The notes beneath the pieces are model-generated. The model saw only the letters and a program-made list of their open reading frames with translations, was not told where the DNA came from and made no database searches. From assembly GCA_002733495.1 (NCBI GenBank), contig NVVV01000001.1, positions 115,795-179,794 on the forward strand: a stretch of DNA of 64,000 nucleotides, in the 5' to 3' direction. Source of the DNA: Robiginitomaculum sp. (lineage in GTDB: Bacteria > Pseudomonadota > Alphaproteobacteria > Caulobacterales > Maricaulaceae). Positions 9,067-18,700 of the stretch are shown piece after piece (within the stretch, counting starts at the first letter, position 1; the number at the start of each line of letters is the position of its first letter). The position numbers were made by a program, and so were the translations under genes.

Positions 9067-10163
9067 TCCACCTGTTATTTCGTTATCTCTTGCGTGAGAT
9101 TACCAAGGGTATTGCCCTAGCGCTGAGCGTTATCGGATCACTGGTCTTTATCGTTGATTTTGTTGAGCTATCACGGCGCATGGATGCACAACCAGATGTG
9201 ACATCGCTGCAAATCCTGCGACTGACTTTGCTAAAAATGCCAAGCATGATCGAACAGACCCTCCCCTTCATTGTGCTCTTTGGCGTGATGTTGGTAATGT
9301 TCCGCCTGAACCGGCGCAGCGAATTGGTGGCCATGCGCGCCGCCTCGATGTCGGCCTGGCAGTTTGCCTTGCCGGCCGTACTGGTTGCCGTTCTAATCGG
9401 AATCTTTGGCACTGCGGCTCTGAATCCTCTGGCGGCGCGGCTTGCCACCCAGTTTGAACAGGAACGCATAGCCCTGTTGCAAGACGAAGATGTAGAAGCC
9501 AAAATAATCCGCAAAGCCCTATGGTTCCGTGAAGCCGTTGATGATGGCATTGTGGTCATCCGGGCCGGAAATGTTATCGCACAAACGGCCTCACTTTATG
9601 ACCTGACGTTCTTTTACTATACACTGGCCGAAGATGGCACACCAATTGTGGGGCATCGTATTGACGCCAAAAATGCCGTTTTAAATCCAGGCTTCTGGCA
9701 ACTGAAAAACGCGACCCAGCGATCACAATTTGATCCCCCAAAACACTATGAAACTCTGGCTATGCCCACTAAAATCCCCCCCTCTGCACTCCTCGGCAAT
9801 TCTGTACGCGCCTCGAGTTTCTCCATTTATGCCCTGCCCACTATGATCGCAGAATCGAAAAAGGCTGGATTTGGCACCCGCCGCTATTCGCTGCAATGGC
9901 ACCAGCTATTATCCCTGCCGCTAACTCTGGCCGCTATGGCCCTGATCGGTGCAGCATTTTCGTTTAAGCTGGTGCGCCTTGGCGGCACATTGCGTATGGC
10001 ACTAACCGCTGGTGCAGCAGGCTTTGCGCTTTATTTTGCCAGCGACCTCTTGCAAACGCTGGGGGCGACACAAGTCCTGCCGCCGGTCATTGCCATATGG
10101 GCTGCGCCGGTGTTCGTCTTCATTGCCGGGCTGGCCCGGTTCACCATTTTGGAAGATGGGTGA
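9063..10163 (+). CDS. lptG: LPS export ABC transporter permease LptG
   Basis: YjgP/YjgQ family; 4-bp overlap with lptF. Confidence 0.93.
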   Translation: MIHLLFRYLLREITKGIALALSVIGSLVFIVDFVELSRRMDAQPDVTSLQILRLTLLKMPSMIEQTLPFIVLFGVMLVMFRLNRRSELVAMRAASMSAWQFALPAVLVAVLIGIFGTAALNPLAARLATQFEQERIALLQDEDVEAKIIRKALWFREAVDDGIVVIRAGNVIAQTASLYDLTFFYYTLAEDGTPIVGHRIDAKNAVLNPGFWQLKNATQRSQFDPPKHYETLAMPTKIPPSALLGNSVRASSFSIYALPTMIAESKKAGFGTRRYSLQWHQLLSLPLTLAAMALIGAAFSFKLVRLGGTLRMALTAGAAGFALYFASDLLQTLGATQVLPPVIAIWAAPVFVFIAGLARFTILEDG

Positions 10164-10321
10164 GAAACAGCGATCAGCCATGGACGCCCCCCCGCAGTTC
10201 GGTTATGAAATCGCCACACTTGCCTTGCAAGAATAAGAATGAAAAAAATAAAATGCTTTGGAATTACAGGCATTTTATCGCGTAAAAGCTGGGATTGGGA
10301 TAGAGGACGCATTAACTGGCC

Positions 10322-12631
10322 ATGAAACAAATTCCAACCCGCTTTCTGATACCCATACTTTGTACCCTTGGGGGTTTTGCAGGCTTCTCACATACGGCTA
10401 TGGCAGAAGATGCGCCCAAAGCGGTTACAGAAGAAAACCAACCTGTTTTGCTGGAAGCCGATGAGCTGATCGATGATGCACAAAACAACCGTTATATAGC
10501 ACGCGGCAATGTGGAGGCTCATTTTGATGGGCGCATCCTGACAGCCGATACCCTTTATTACTATCCAGAAACCAAGCGAATTCATGCCATTGGTTCGGTC
10601 GTTATAGTTGATACGGGCGGCAAGGTTGAATTTGCCGAAGAGATGGAGCTGACCGACAATCTCAGTTCCGCCGTGGCACTGGCCTTTTTTGCTCGCCTTG
10701 CCAACAATGCCACTATTGGGGCGACCCAGGCAACGCACTCGAAAGACGGCAAACGCAACACTTTGACCAAGGCGTTTTATACCGCCTGCAAGGCCTGCGC
10801 AGGCAAGGATGGGTCGCACAAGCCGACCTGGCGTTTGCGCGCCCGCAAAGTCGTACAGAACCAGGAAACCAAAATGATCAATTACCGTGATGCGGTTCTT
10901 GAGGTGAAGGGCATTCCGGTTTTTTACTCGCCATTTTTTTCGCATCCTGACCCTGAGGCCGGGCGACGCTCTGGCCTGTTATTCCCCCAGGTGCGCCAGT
11001 CTGGAAAATATGGTTTTTCCTATGAACAACCTTATTATCAGGTTCTTGGCCCCTATGCCGATGCCACACTGACCCCACGGGTGTTCACCAAATTAAACCC
11101 GCTGATTTTAGGGGAATACCGTCGTAATTTCCATACGGGCCAGATCAGGACCAATGGAAGTCTGACCTATGAGCAGGATTTCGATGGTCAGGGCACCACG
11201 TTTGGCAAACAAAAATTTCGCGGTCACATTTTTGCAGAAGGTAAATTCAAACTCTCTGATACGTGGGTATGGGGTTTTGGCGCTGCTGGCGTAACCGATG
11301 ATCTCTTTTTGCGCCGCTATGATATTCAAGGGGAAAATACGACACGGGGAATCTATCGCACTAATTCCCTGCGCCTGAACAACCAGATTTACGCCCAGGG
11401 CCAGAGCGAACAGTTTTTCGCCCAAGCCGGCATTCTTCGCTTTCAGGGCCTGCGTGCCGGCGACGTTGATGACCAATTCCCCATCGTTGGCCCCTTGTTC
11501 GATATGCGCCGCAAAGTCAAAGACCCGGTGTTTGATGGCACCCTAATGTTACGCGCCAATACCGTGACGCTAACGCGTATTGATGGCACAGACAGCCGCC
11601 GCGCCTCTGTTTCGGTCGACTGGTCCCGGCGGCTCGTTTCAAAATCTGGCATGATTTTACGCCCCTTTGCCCAGGGACGCACCGATCTCTATCAGGTCCA
11701 CAATCCAGATTTCTTTGCCGACCTTGGTAGCAATAACCGCTCGATTGCCCGTGCGCTAGGCGTTGTTGGTGCTGATTTTCGTTGGCCATTTTTCCGGCCA
11801 GGCCGGAATGTTAGCTGGACGATCGAACCATTGCTGCAACTGGCCGCCAGCCCCAACGGGGACGGGGTTGGCACCTATAACAGCTTTACCACGGACAGCA
11901 GCGGCAACGTCGTGGCCACACAACGCTCAATCATTCCCAATGAAGACAGCATTGCGGTTGAGTTTGACGGATCCAGCCTGTTTTCAACCAATCGTTTTTC
12001 CGGCTTTGATCGCTGGGAAGGCGGTGTGCGCGCCAATGTCGGCGGTCGCATTGCCGGGCGGTGGGGCAAAAATGGCGAAGTTTCCTTGCTTGCCGGGCAA
12101 ACCTTTCGCACGCGCGTCAATACGGATTTCACGTTGGCCTCGGGCCTGCGGGAAAAAACCTCTGACTATGTAAGTACCTTTTCAATTTCCCCAGGACCCA
12201 TTTTAAAACTGCGTACCCACGCACGTTTTGATAAAAACGATTTTAGCGTCAGGCGCGTAGAAAGCGATGTTACCGTTAGCCTGCGCAAAGACCAGATGGG
12301 GCCATTGGGCAAGGTCCTGCACAGCTTTAACGCCTCGGTGGGGTATTTAAATTTTGATGATGCCATTGCCTCTGGCCGTCCCAGGGAAGAAGTCCGTGGC
12401 CGGGCCACGGTGGGGTTGACCGAACATTGGTCAGTGATGGGCAGCGCAACACGCAATCTGGCCTCAAAACGCGCCACCGGCATTAATCTTGGCATTATTT
12501 ACAAGGATAATTGCTCAAGTCTGGAAATTACCTATCGCAACAACAATACCACCGACCGGACCCTGACGCCTAATGCTTCAATTGGCATCCGCTTCACTCT
12601 GGTGACTTTGGGTTCATTTGGATCACCCTAG
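10322..12631 (+). CDS. lptD: LPS-assembly protein LptD
   Basis: 769 aa with signal peptide, OstA-like N-domain (LLEADELIDDAQNNRYIARGNVEAHFDGRILTADTLYYYPETKRIHAIGSV) and LptD beta-barrel (RRSGLLFPQVRQSGKYGFSYEQPYY). Confidence 0.95.
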   Translation: MKQIPTRFLIPILCTLGGFAGFSHTAMAEDAPKAVTEENQPVLLEADELIDDAQNNRYIARGNVEAHFDGRILTADTLYYYPETKRIHAIGSVVIVDTGGKVEFAEEMELTDNLSSAVALAFFARLANNATIGATQATHSKDGKRNTLTKAFYTACKACAGKDGSHKPTWRLRARKVVQNQETKMINYRDAVLEVKGIPVFYSPFFSHPDPEAGRRSGLLFPQVRQSGKYGFSYEQPYYQVLGPYADATLTPRVFTKLNPLILGEYRRNFHTGQIRTNGSLTYEQDFDGQGTTFGKQKFRGHIFAEGKFKLSDTWVWGFGAAGVTDDLFLRRYDIQGENTTRGIYRTNSLRLNNQIYAQGQSEQFFAQAGILRFQGLRAGDVDDQFPIVGPLFDMRRKVKDPVFDGTLMLRANTVTLTRIDGTDSRRASVSVDWSRRLVSKSGMILRPFAQGRTDLYQVHNPDFFADLGSNNRSIARALGVVGADFRWPFFRPGRNVSWTIEPLLQLAASPNGDGVGTYNSFTTDSSGNVVATQRSIIPNEDSIAVEFDGSSLFSTNRFSGFDRWEGGVRANVGGRIAGRWGKNGEVSLLAGQTFRTRVNTDFTLASGLREKTSDYVSTFSISPGPILKLRTHARFDKNDFSVRRVESDVTVSLRKDQMGPLGKVLHSFNASVGYLNFDDAIASGRPREEVRGRATVGLTEHWSVMGSATRNLASKRATGINLGIIYKDNCSSLEITYRNNNTTDRTLTPNASIGIRFTLVTLGSFGSP

Positions 12632-12821
12632 GCGCGGACAGAAACGCCAGAAGGTCTTTTTGTTCAGGAACGTTATTGGTGCAGTCCAGCCGATTGCGCT
12701 TGGCCATCTTTGCGTTATGTTAGCGCCGTATCACGGGCCGGAAGTCTTAATCCATCGGACCGCACTTATTAAACTTTCAAACGGCCCGAATTTTGCCCTA
12801 TTTCCTGACTAAAGCGTTTCT

Positions 12822-14054
12822 ATGCTCATGAAAATATTGCTTTTTATATCATCTATTTTTCTATCCCTACTGGGTGTTGGATTGACGTCGGCTATGGCAC
12901 AAGTCTCCGAAGGTGTTGCGGCCATTGTTAATGATCAGGTGATCTCGACTTTTGATGTGCGCCAACGCATGCGCATGATCATTTCATCTTCCCGTGTTAA
13001 ACCGGACGAGCAAACTCTGGCCCGCATCAAGCAGCAAGCTTTGCGCGGCCTGGTAGACGAACGTCTGCAGCTTCAGGAAGCTGGAAAATACGAAATCAAG
13101 GTGGATCAGTCTGAAATTGATCAGGCCATTGGACGTATCGCGCGGCAAAACAATGTGACGCTTGAAGATGTGAAGAATGATTTACGCAAATCTGGTATTT
13201 CACCAAGGACACTTGAAGGCCAGATTCGCGCAGAACTTGCCTGGCAAGTTTTGGTCAATGGTCGTTATGGTGGCCGTGTGCGTGCCAGCAACAACCAGAT
13301 CGCAGAATCAAAAACCCGTATGGAGGCGGCTCTTTCCAAACCCCAATATCTGATCTCCGAGGTGTTACTGGAATCCCCCTCCCCCGAACAAGATGCCGTC
13401 ATTTATCAGGGCTCGCTTTCTTTGATCCAGCAAATGCGTGACGGCGCACCCTTTCAAGCCGTTGCCCGACAATTTTCCTCAGCCCCTTCAGCGGCGCAAG
13501 GCGGTGATGTCGGCTGGGTTCACAAGGGTGATCTGCCCGAGGCCATTCAAACCGTAATAGGCCAGATGCAGCCTGGTACGATCTCGCCGCCTATTCAGGT
13601 GCCTAGTGGTTATTACATCATCGCGCTTCGTGACCGCAAGGATGGCAGCGCGCCTATGGTCGTGAATTTTCGCCAGATTATTGCCCCGGTTGAGCAGACC
13701 AGCAGGGTACGGAGTTTTATGCGTAAGGTTAAATCCTGTAATGACGTTGAACCCATCAAGAAATCTATCACAGGTGCATTTTCCAACGCCTTTGAAGAGG
13801 TCGCTCTGACAAACCTGGCCCCCACAGTCCGCACAATTCTGGAAAGCTTGCAACCAGGCCAATCCTCTGCGCCAGCAGAAGGCCCCCAAGGCGCAACAGC
13901 TTTCATGCTTTGCAGCCGGCATTATGCCGAAGGGGCAGGCATCCCCAATGACGAGCAGATTGCCGATCAGTTGATCAATACGCGTATTGCCATGCTGTCC
14001 CGGCGCTATTTGCGCGATTTGCGACGGGATTCAACGGTTGAAATCCGCAAATAA
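12822..14054 (+). CDS. surA: Periplasmic peptidyl-prolyl isomerase/chaperone SurA
   Basis: Signal peptide, SurA N-domain (GVAAIVNDQVISTFDVRQRMRMII), parvulin PPIase domain (FSSAPSAAQGGDVGWVHKGDLPEAI). Confidence 0.92.
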   Translation: MLMKILLFISSIFLSLLGVGLTSAMAQVSEGVAAIVNDQVISTFDVRQRMRMIISSSRVKPDEQTLARIKQQALRGLVDERLQLQEAGKYEIKVDQSEIDQAIGRIARQNNVTLEDVKNDLRKSGISPRTLEGQIRAELAWQVLVNGRYGGRVRASNNQIAESKTRMEAALSKPQYLISEVLLESPSPEQDAVIYQGSLSLIQQMRDGAPFQAVARQFSSAPSAAQGGDVGWVHKGDLPEAIQTVIGQMQPGTISPPIQVPSGYYIIALRDRKDGSAPMVVNFRQIIAPVEQTSRVRSFMRKVKSCNDVEPIKKSITGAFSNAFEEVALTNLAPTVRTILESLQPGQSSAPAEGPQGATAFMLCSRHYAEGAGIPNDEQIADQLINTRIAMLSRRYLRDLRRDSTVEIRK

Positions 14055-15081
14055 TTTAACGCCACTGCCCATTGCGCTTAGTATGGGTGATCCGGCCGGT
14101 ATCGGGCCTGAAATCACGGCGCTGGCCTGGGAAAAACTGAAAAACGATAATATCCCGTTTTTTCTGATCGGGGAGCTGGAGCAGGCGCGCCAGCATGCAA
14201 AGGCTCTTTCCCATCCTGAACCAATTGCCATTAGCGCCCCTGAAGAGGCCACCACCATCATGCCCCGGGCCTTGCCGGTGCTGCCCCTGACGCTCACTGC
14301 CCCTGTCCTGCCCGGGAAGCCAAATACACAAAATGCCCCCGCCACCATTCGGGCAATTGAAATTGCCGTAGAGCTAGTCCTCTCGGGCAAAGCGGGTGCC
14401 GTTGTCACCAATCCCATTGCCAAGTCTGTGCTTTACAAGTCAGGTTTTTCCTATCCGGGCCATACCGAGTTTTTGGGCGAACTGGCCAAGGCGACGGCGC
14501 ACTGGCCCGCGCCCCATGGCCCGGTCATGATGCTCAGTGGTGGTGGCCTGCATGTGGCGTTGGTGACCGTACACATGTCGTTACGCGATGTACCGGACGC
14601 CATCACCAAGGATGGTATTATCAACGCCGCCAACGTCTTACACCACGCGCTCGTGCAGGATTTTAGCCTGCCAAACCCGCGCCTGGCTTTGTGTGGCCTA
14701 AACCCCCATGCCGGTGAAGACGGGGCCATGGGCAAAGAAGAAACTACCATCATCAACCCTGCGGCGGCGGCTTTGCGGGCCATGGGTATCACTATCACCG
14801 ATGCCCAGCCTGCCGATGCGCTTTTTCGCGAAGAGGCGCGCCAGAGCTATGATGCGGTGCTGGCGCTTTATCATGATCAGGGCCTGATCCCGGTCAAAAC
14901 CCTGGACTTTCACCGGGGGATCAACACCACTTTGGGCCTGCCCTTTATTCGTGTTTCGCCTGATCATGGCACTGGCTTTGCCATTGCCGGGCAAGGCCTT
15001 GCCCGCCCGGATAGCCTGATCGCCGCACTTCGCGCCGCCGCCATGATGGGCAAGAACAGACAATCCCATGTCAACGCTTGA
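14038..15081 (+). CDS. pdxA: 4-hydroxythreonine-4-phosphate dehydrogenase
   Basis: PIALSMGDPAGIGPEI and SPDHGTGFAIAGQGLARPDSLIAAL. Proposed TTG start at 14038 within surA; start uncertain. Confidence 0.93.
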   Translation: MKSANNLTPLPIALSMGDPAGIGPEITALAWEKLKNDNIPFFLIGELEQARQHAKALSHPEPIAISAPEEATTIMPRALPVLPLTLTAPVLPGKPNTQNAPATIRAIEIAVELVLSGKAGAVVTNPIAKSVLYKSGFSYPGHTEFLGELAKATAHWPAPHGPVMMLSGGGLHVALVTVHMSLRDVPDAITKDGIINAANVLHHALVQDFSLPNPRLALCGLNPHAGEDGAMGKEETTIINPAAAALRAMGITITDAQPADALFREEARQSYDAVLALYHDQGLIPVKTLDFHRGINTTLGLPFIRVSPDHGTGFAIAGQGLARPDSLIAALRAAAMMGKNRQSHVNA

Positions 15082-15925
15082 AACCCTGCCCTCCGTTCAG
15101 GACTGTTTGAAACAGGCTGGACTTAACGCCAATAAGGCGCTGGGCCAGCACTTTTTGTTTGATCTGAATTTGACGCGAAAAATCGCGCGCTCTGTCGGCA
15201 TATCCCAAGATGATCTGGTGATAGAGATCGGCCCCGGCCCGGGCGGTCTGACCCGGCCTTTGCTGGAACAGGGCGTCCACGTCATTGCTATCGACAAGGA
15301 CACCCGCTTCACCCCCATTTTGGACGACATCCGCGCGGCCAGCGAAAACCGCCTTGAGGTCCATTTTGAAGATGCCTTGCGCAGTGACCTTTCCCGCTTC
15401 GCCAGCGCCGATCGACCCATAAAGATTGTCTCCAACCTGCCCTATAATATCGGCACCCAATTGCTCATCGGCTGGCTGACCACCAAACCGATTTTTTGGT
15501 CCTCGCTGACCTTGATGTTCCAAAAGGAAGTGGCGGAGCGCGTTGTCGCCCTGCCCGGCACGACCGGCTATGGCCGTTTGGCGGTTTTATGTGCTGCTGT
15601 GGCCGATGCCCATATGCTGTTTGGCGTACCAGCCGAAGCCTTTACGCCACCGCCCAAAGTGGACTCGGCGGTAGTGCACCTGACCCCTAAGCGCGAAGCC
15701 GAGCGCTTTGCCGATCTGGAGGCGCTGGAACAGATCACCCGTGCCGCCTTTGGCCAGCGCCGCAAGATGCTGCGGGCCAGCCTCAAAACGCTGGCCAAGC
15801 CTGCCAAAATGAATGTGGCTGACTGGTTGGACGAAGCCGGCATTGACCCCACCGTTCGCCCTGAAACCCTTGCCCCGCAAGATTTTTTTGCTCTGGCACG
15901 GCTCTGGCGAGCCGCGACGTTGTAA
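15068..15925 (+). CDS. rsmA: 16S rRNA (adenine1518-N6/adenine1519-N6)-dimethyltransferase
   Basis: LGQHFLFDLNLTRKIARSVG, EIGPGPGGLTRPLLEQG, SNLPYNIGTQLL (KsgA motifs); overlaps pdxA by 14 bp. Confidence 0.95.
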   Translation: MSTLETLPSVQDCLKQAGLNANKALGQHFLFDLNLTRKIARSVGISQDDLVIEIGPGPGGLTRPLLEQGVHVIAIDKDTRFTPILDDIRAASENRLEVHFEDALRSDLSRFASADRPIKIVSNLPYNIGTQLLIGWLTTKPIFWSSLTLMFQKEVAERVVALPGTTGYGRLAVLCAAVADAHMLFGVPAEAFTPPPKVDSAVVHLTPKREAERFADLEALEQITRAAFGQRRKMLRASLKTLAKPAKMNVADWLDEAGIDPTVRPETLAPQDFFALARLWRAATL

Positions 15926-15984
15926 CACGCATAACGTCATGATGTAGGCACGACGAAACTCATACCCTACATCTTTTATAAAAA

Positions 15985-16016
15985 GCGAGGATAAGAGGCA
16001 TTTATCCCCGTTTTTT
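15985..16016 (+). terminator. Rho-independent terminator downstream of rsmA
   Basis: gcgaggataagaggcatttatccccgtttttt stem-loop plus T-run. Confidence 0.7.
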
Positions 16017-16049
16017 AGGGTCAAAAAAGGGTCAAATAAGGGTCAAATA
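16017..16049. repeat. Three tandem 11-bp direct repeats (agggtcaaa[at]a)
   Basis: agggtcaaaaa-agggtcaaata-agggtcaaata between convergent rsmA and gmk. Confidence 0.85.
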
Positions 16050-16105
16050 AGAGAAATTAAGCGAAAATAATGTCAATTTAAGGGGCAAAATTATGCTTAA
16101 AAGTT

Positions 16106-16744
16106 CTAAAATGGGCGGATCAGATTGCGGACAAAATCATTCAGCCAGGGCTGGCGTTTGCGCAAACGCCGCTCAGCGGCCAGGATCGCGCGCAAATCAT
16201 TCATCGAATGCTCGACATCTTCATTGACGATCACATAATGGTATTCGCCCCAATGGCTGATCTCGTCGCGGGCGCGGCTCATCCGGTCTTCAATCACCCC
16301 ATTGCTGTCCTGATCGCGTTTGCGCAGACGCGCCTCCAGCTCTTTAAGGCTTGGCGGCAGAACAAAAACTTTGACCAGATCGCTGGCGGCAGATTGTTTG
16401 AGTTGTTGCGCCCCCTGCCAGTCAATATCAAACAACACATCGCGCCCTTCGCTTAAGGCCTCTTCAACTGCGGCGCGCGGTGTGCCGTAATAGGCGCCAA
16501 AAACCTCTGCCCATTCTAAAAAGGCATTATTTTTGGCCATTTCACGAAACGTGTCTTCGTCGATAAAATGGTAGTGCTCCCCATCTACTTCGCCGGGACG
16601 CGGTTTGCGGGTGGTGGCCGATACCGACAATTCCATATCTGCATATTCGCTAAGCAATTTACGGCTGAGCACGGTTTTCCCGGCCCCGGAAGGGCCAGAG
16701 AGGATCAGCATCAGGCCCCGGCGGGCACGGTCTTTATTCAACAT
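16106..16744 (-). CDS. gmk: Guanylate kinase
   Basis: P-loop LSGPSGAGKTVLSRKLL, VSATTRKPRPGEVDGEHYHFI; start chosen at MLNKDRARRG (the ORF extends to 16795). Confidence 0.95.
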   Translation of the reverse strand: MLNKDRARRGLMLILSGPSGAGKTVLSRKLLSEYADMELSVSATTRKPRPGEVDGEHYHFIDEDTFREMAKNNAFLEWAEVFGAYYGTPRAAVEEALSEGRDVLFDIDWQGAQQLKQSAASDLVKVFVLPPSLKELEARLRKRDQDSNGVIEDRMSRARDEISHWGEYHYVIVNEDVEHSMNDLRAILAAERRLRKRQPWLNDFVRNLIRPF

Positions 16745-17618
16745 TGGCGGCTTGCTCCCGAACCTGATCAATCCTAGTTTTGAGCGCCAGTCCAATGTCG
16801 GTCAAGACCATGTCAGATGATTTTGAACACAAGGTGTTGGCTTCGCGGTTAAATTCCTGCGCCAGAAACTCCAGCTTGCGGCCAACTGGTTCGCTCTGCC
16901 CCAGCAAAGCCCGCCCCGCCGTAATATGCGCATCCAGCCGATCCAGCTCCTCGCGCACATCGGCCTTGACCGCCATCAGGGCCGCCTCCTGTGCCAACCG
17001 ATCTGCATCAAAACCCTGACCATCCAGCAAAGCGGTAATTTGTTCATGCAAACGCGCCTTGATCGCCGCCGCTTGCGCGCCATCACAGGTGCGTGCCTTG
17101 GCGACCAGCGTTTCAATCTCGTCTAGTGCCGCCTCTAAAACACTGGCCGTTTCGGCCCCTTCTGTATTTCGGGCCACACTCATGGCCGCCATAAGCGGCG
17201 CAATGCCTGCGGCCATGGCCGCCTCAATTGCGGCCAGATCGTCCGGATTATCGCCAATACGCGGCGTATCGAGAATACCGCGAACCCCCAAAAGGCCATC
17301 CACACGCGCCGGGCGCGCCAGCCCTTCGTCTACCAAAGGCTGTAGCGCCAAAACCAGCGCCCGGGCGGTGTCTTCATGGACCACCAGGTCATTGCTTTTG
17401 TTTTCGCGTTGATATTGCAGGCTGATTTGCACATTGCCCCGGCGCAAAGCGGCCTTGGCGGCGGCCCGCACCTTGCCTTCCAGTGTCTCAAAGCCATTAG
17501 GGATGCGCAAACGAACATCCAGGCCACGGCCATTGACGCTGCGCGCTTCCCACGCCCAGGTCCACCCCGAATGGGCGCCCTCGATACGGGCAAAGCCGGT
17601 CATGCTGGCAATACTCAT
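16734..17618 (-). CDS. YicC/YloC family endoribonuclease-like protein
   Basis: MTGFARIEGAHSGWTWAWEARSVNGRGLDVRLRIPNGFE and C-terminal GRKLEFLAQEFNREANTLCSKS. Confidence 0.93.
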   Translation of the reverse strand: MSIASMTGFARIEGAHSGWTWAWEARSVNGRGLDVRLRIPNGFETLEGKVRAAAKAALRRGNVQISLQYQRENKSNDLVVHEDTARALVLALQPLVDEGLARPARVDGLLGVRGILDTPRIGDNPDDLAAIEAAMAAGIAPLMAAMSVARNTEGAETASVLEAALDEIETLVAKARTCDGAQAAAIKARLHEQITALLDGQGFDADRLAQEAALMAVKADVREELDRLDAHITAGRALLGQSEPVGRKLEFLAQEFNREANTLCSKSSDMVLTDIGLALKTRIDQVREQAANVE

Positions 17619-18700
17619 TTGTTCTTTTTATTCCTTTTGCGCTGGCGTTCAATCTTGCGCCATTGGCTGACATTGCGCAAATGCGCCCGATAGCTGGCGG
17701 CAAAAATATGCCCCCCCGTGCCATCCGCAACAAAATAAATATCTTTTGTCGGGGCCGGATGAGCCACGGCCAGCAAGGCATCACGCCCCGGATTACAAAT
17801 CGGCGTCGGTGGCAAACCGTCAATCTGATAGGTGTTCCACGCGGTTTTGCGGTCTATTTCTGAACGCCGCAGCCCCCGCCCCAAAGGCTGGCCCCCGTTC
17901 AGCCCATAAAGAATGGTCGGATCACTTTCCAGACGCATGGGGCGGCGCAGACGATTGACAAAAACTGCGGCCACTTGCGGACGCTCGGCGGCAATGCCAG
18001 TTTCCTTTTCCACGATGGAGGCCAAGATCAGCATTTCATTTTTGGTGCGCAAAGGCAGTTTAGGGTCGCGGCCCTCCCAGGCCTGATCCAGCACCGCCTT
18101 CATGTCGGCCTGCATACGCGTAATCAGCGCTTTGCGCGTCGTGCCCCGCGTCACAAGGTAGGTTTCCGGCAAGAGCGACCCTTCGGGCGGCACCTCGGTC
18201 AGATCCCCGATCAGAACCGGGCTGGCGCGCACAATGTCCATGATTTCGCGCACCGTTCGTCCTTCGGGAACGGTCACCGCATGTTGAACGATCTTGCCGC
18301 TTTGTAATTGCGCAAAAATTTCATTGACGCTGGCCTGTGGCTTGATGCGATATTCGCCAGCCTTCAGGGTTACCCCTTCGCCCGCCAGCCGTGTTTTCAT
18401 TTTAAATAGAAAATCATGGTGGATCAGGCCTTTGGTCTCGAGTTCTCGGGCAATTGCGCCGGCGCCGCTGCCGGGTTTAACGGTAAAGGCTTTGACCACC
18501 AGTGATGGGCCAGGCACAGCCATGGCCTTGATAATCTTTTCTTGCCAGATCAGCCAGCCGCCCGCCGCCAGCGCGCCGATAAAAATTAGAAAAAAAAGTG
18601 CTATTACGCCATAAAACCGCCCCTTACCCGGCAATTTCACGGGCTTTTTGGCGGCGCTATCCTGCGCTGTGTCTTTGGAAGGTGTCTTGTCTTTGCTCAC
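17615..18700 (-). CDS. mltG: Endolytic transglycosylase MltG
   Basis: YceG family: ASIVEKETGIAAERPQVAAVFVNRLRRPMRLESDPTILYGL. Confidence 0.93.
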   Translation of the reverse strand: MSKDKTPSKDTAQDSAAKKPVKLPGKGRFYGVIALFFLIFIGALAAGGWLIWQEKIIKAMAVPGPSLVVKAFTVKPGSGAGAIARELETKGLIHHDFLFKMKTRLAGEGVTLKAGEYRIKPQASVNEIFAQLQSGKIVQHAVTVPEGRTVREIMDIVRASPVLIGDLTEVPPEGSLLPETYLVTRGTTRKALITRMQADMKAVLDQAWEGRDPKLPLRTKNEMLILASIVEKETGIAAERPQVAAVFVNRLRRPMRLESDPTILYGLNGGQPLGRGLRRSEIDRKTAWNTYQIDGLPPTPICNPGRDALLAVAHPAPTKDIYFVADGTGGHIFAASYRAHLRNVSQWRKIERQRKRNKKNK

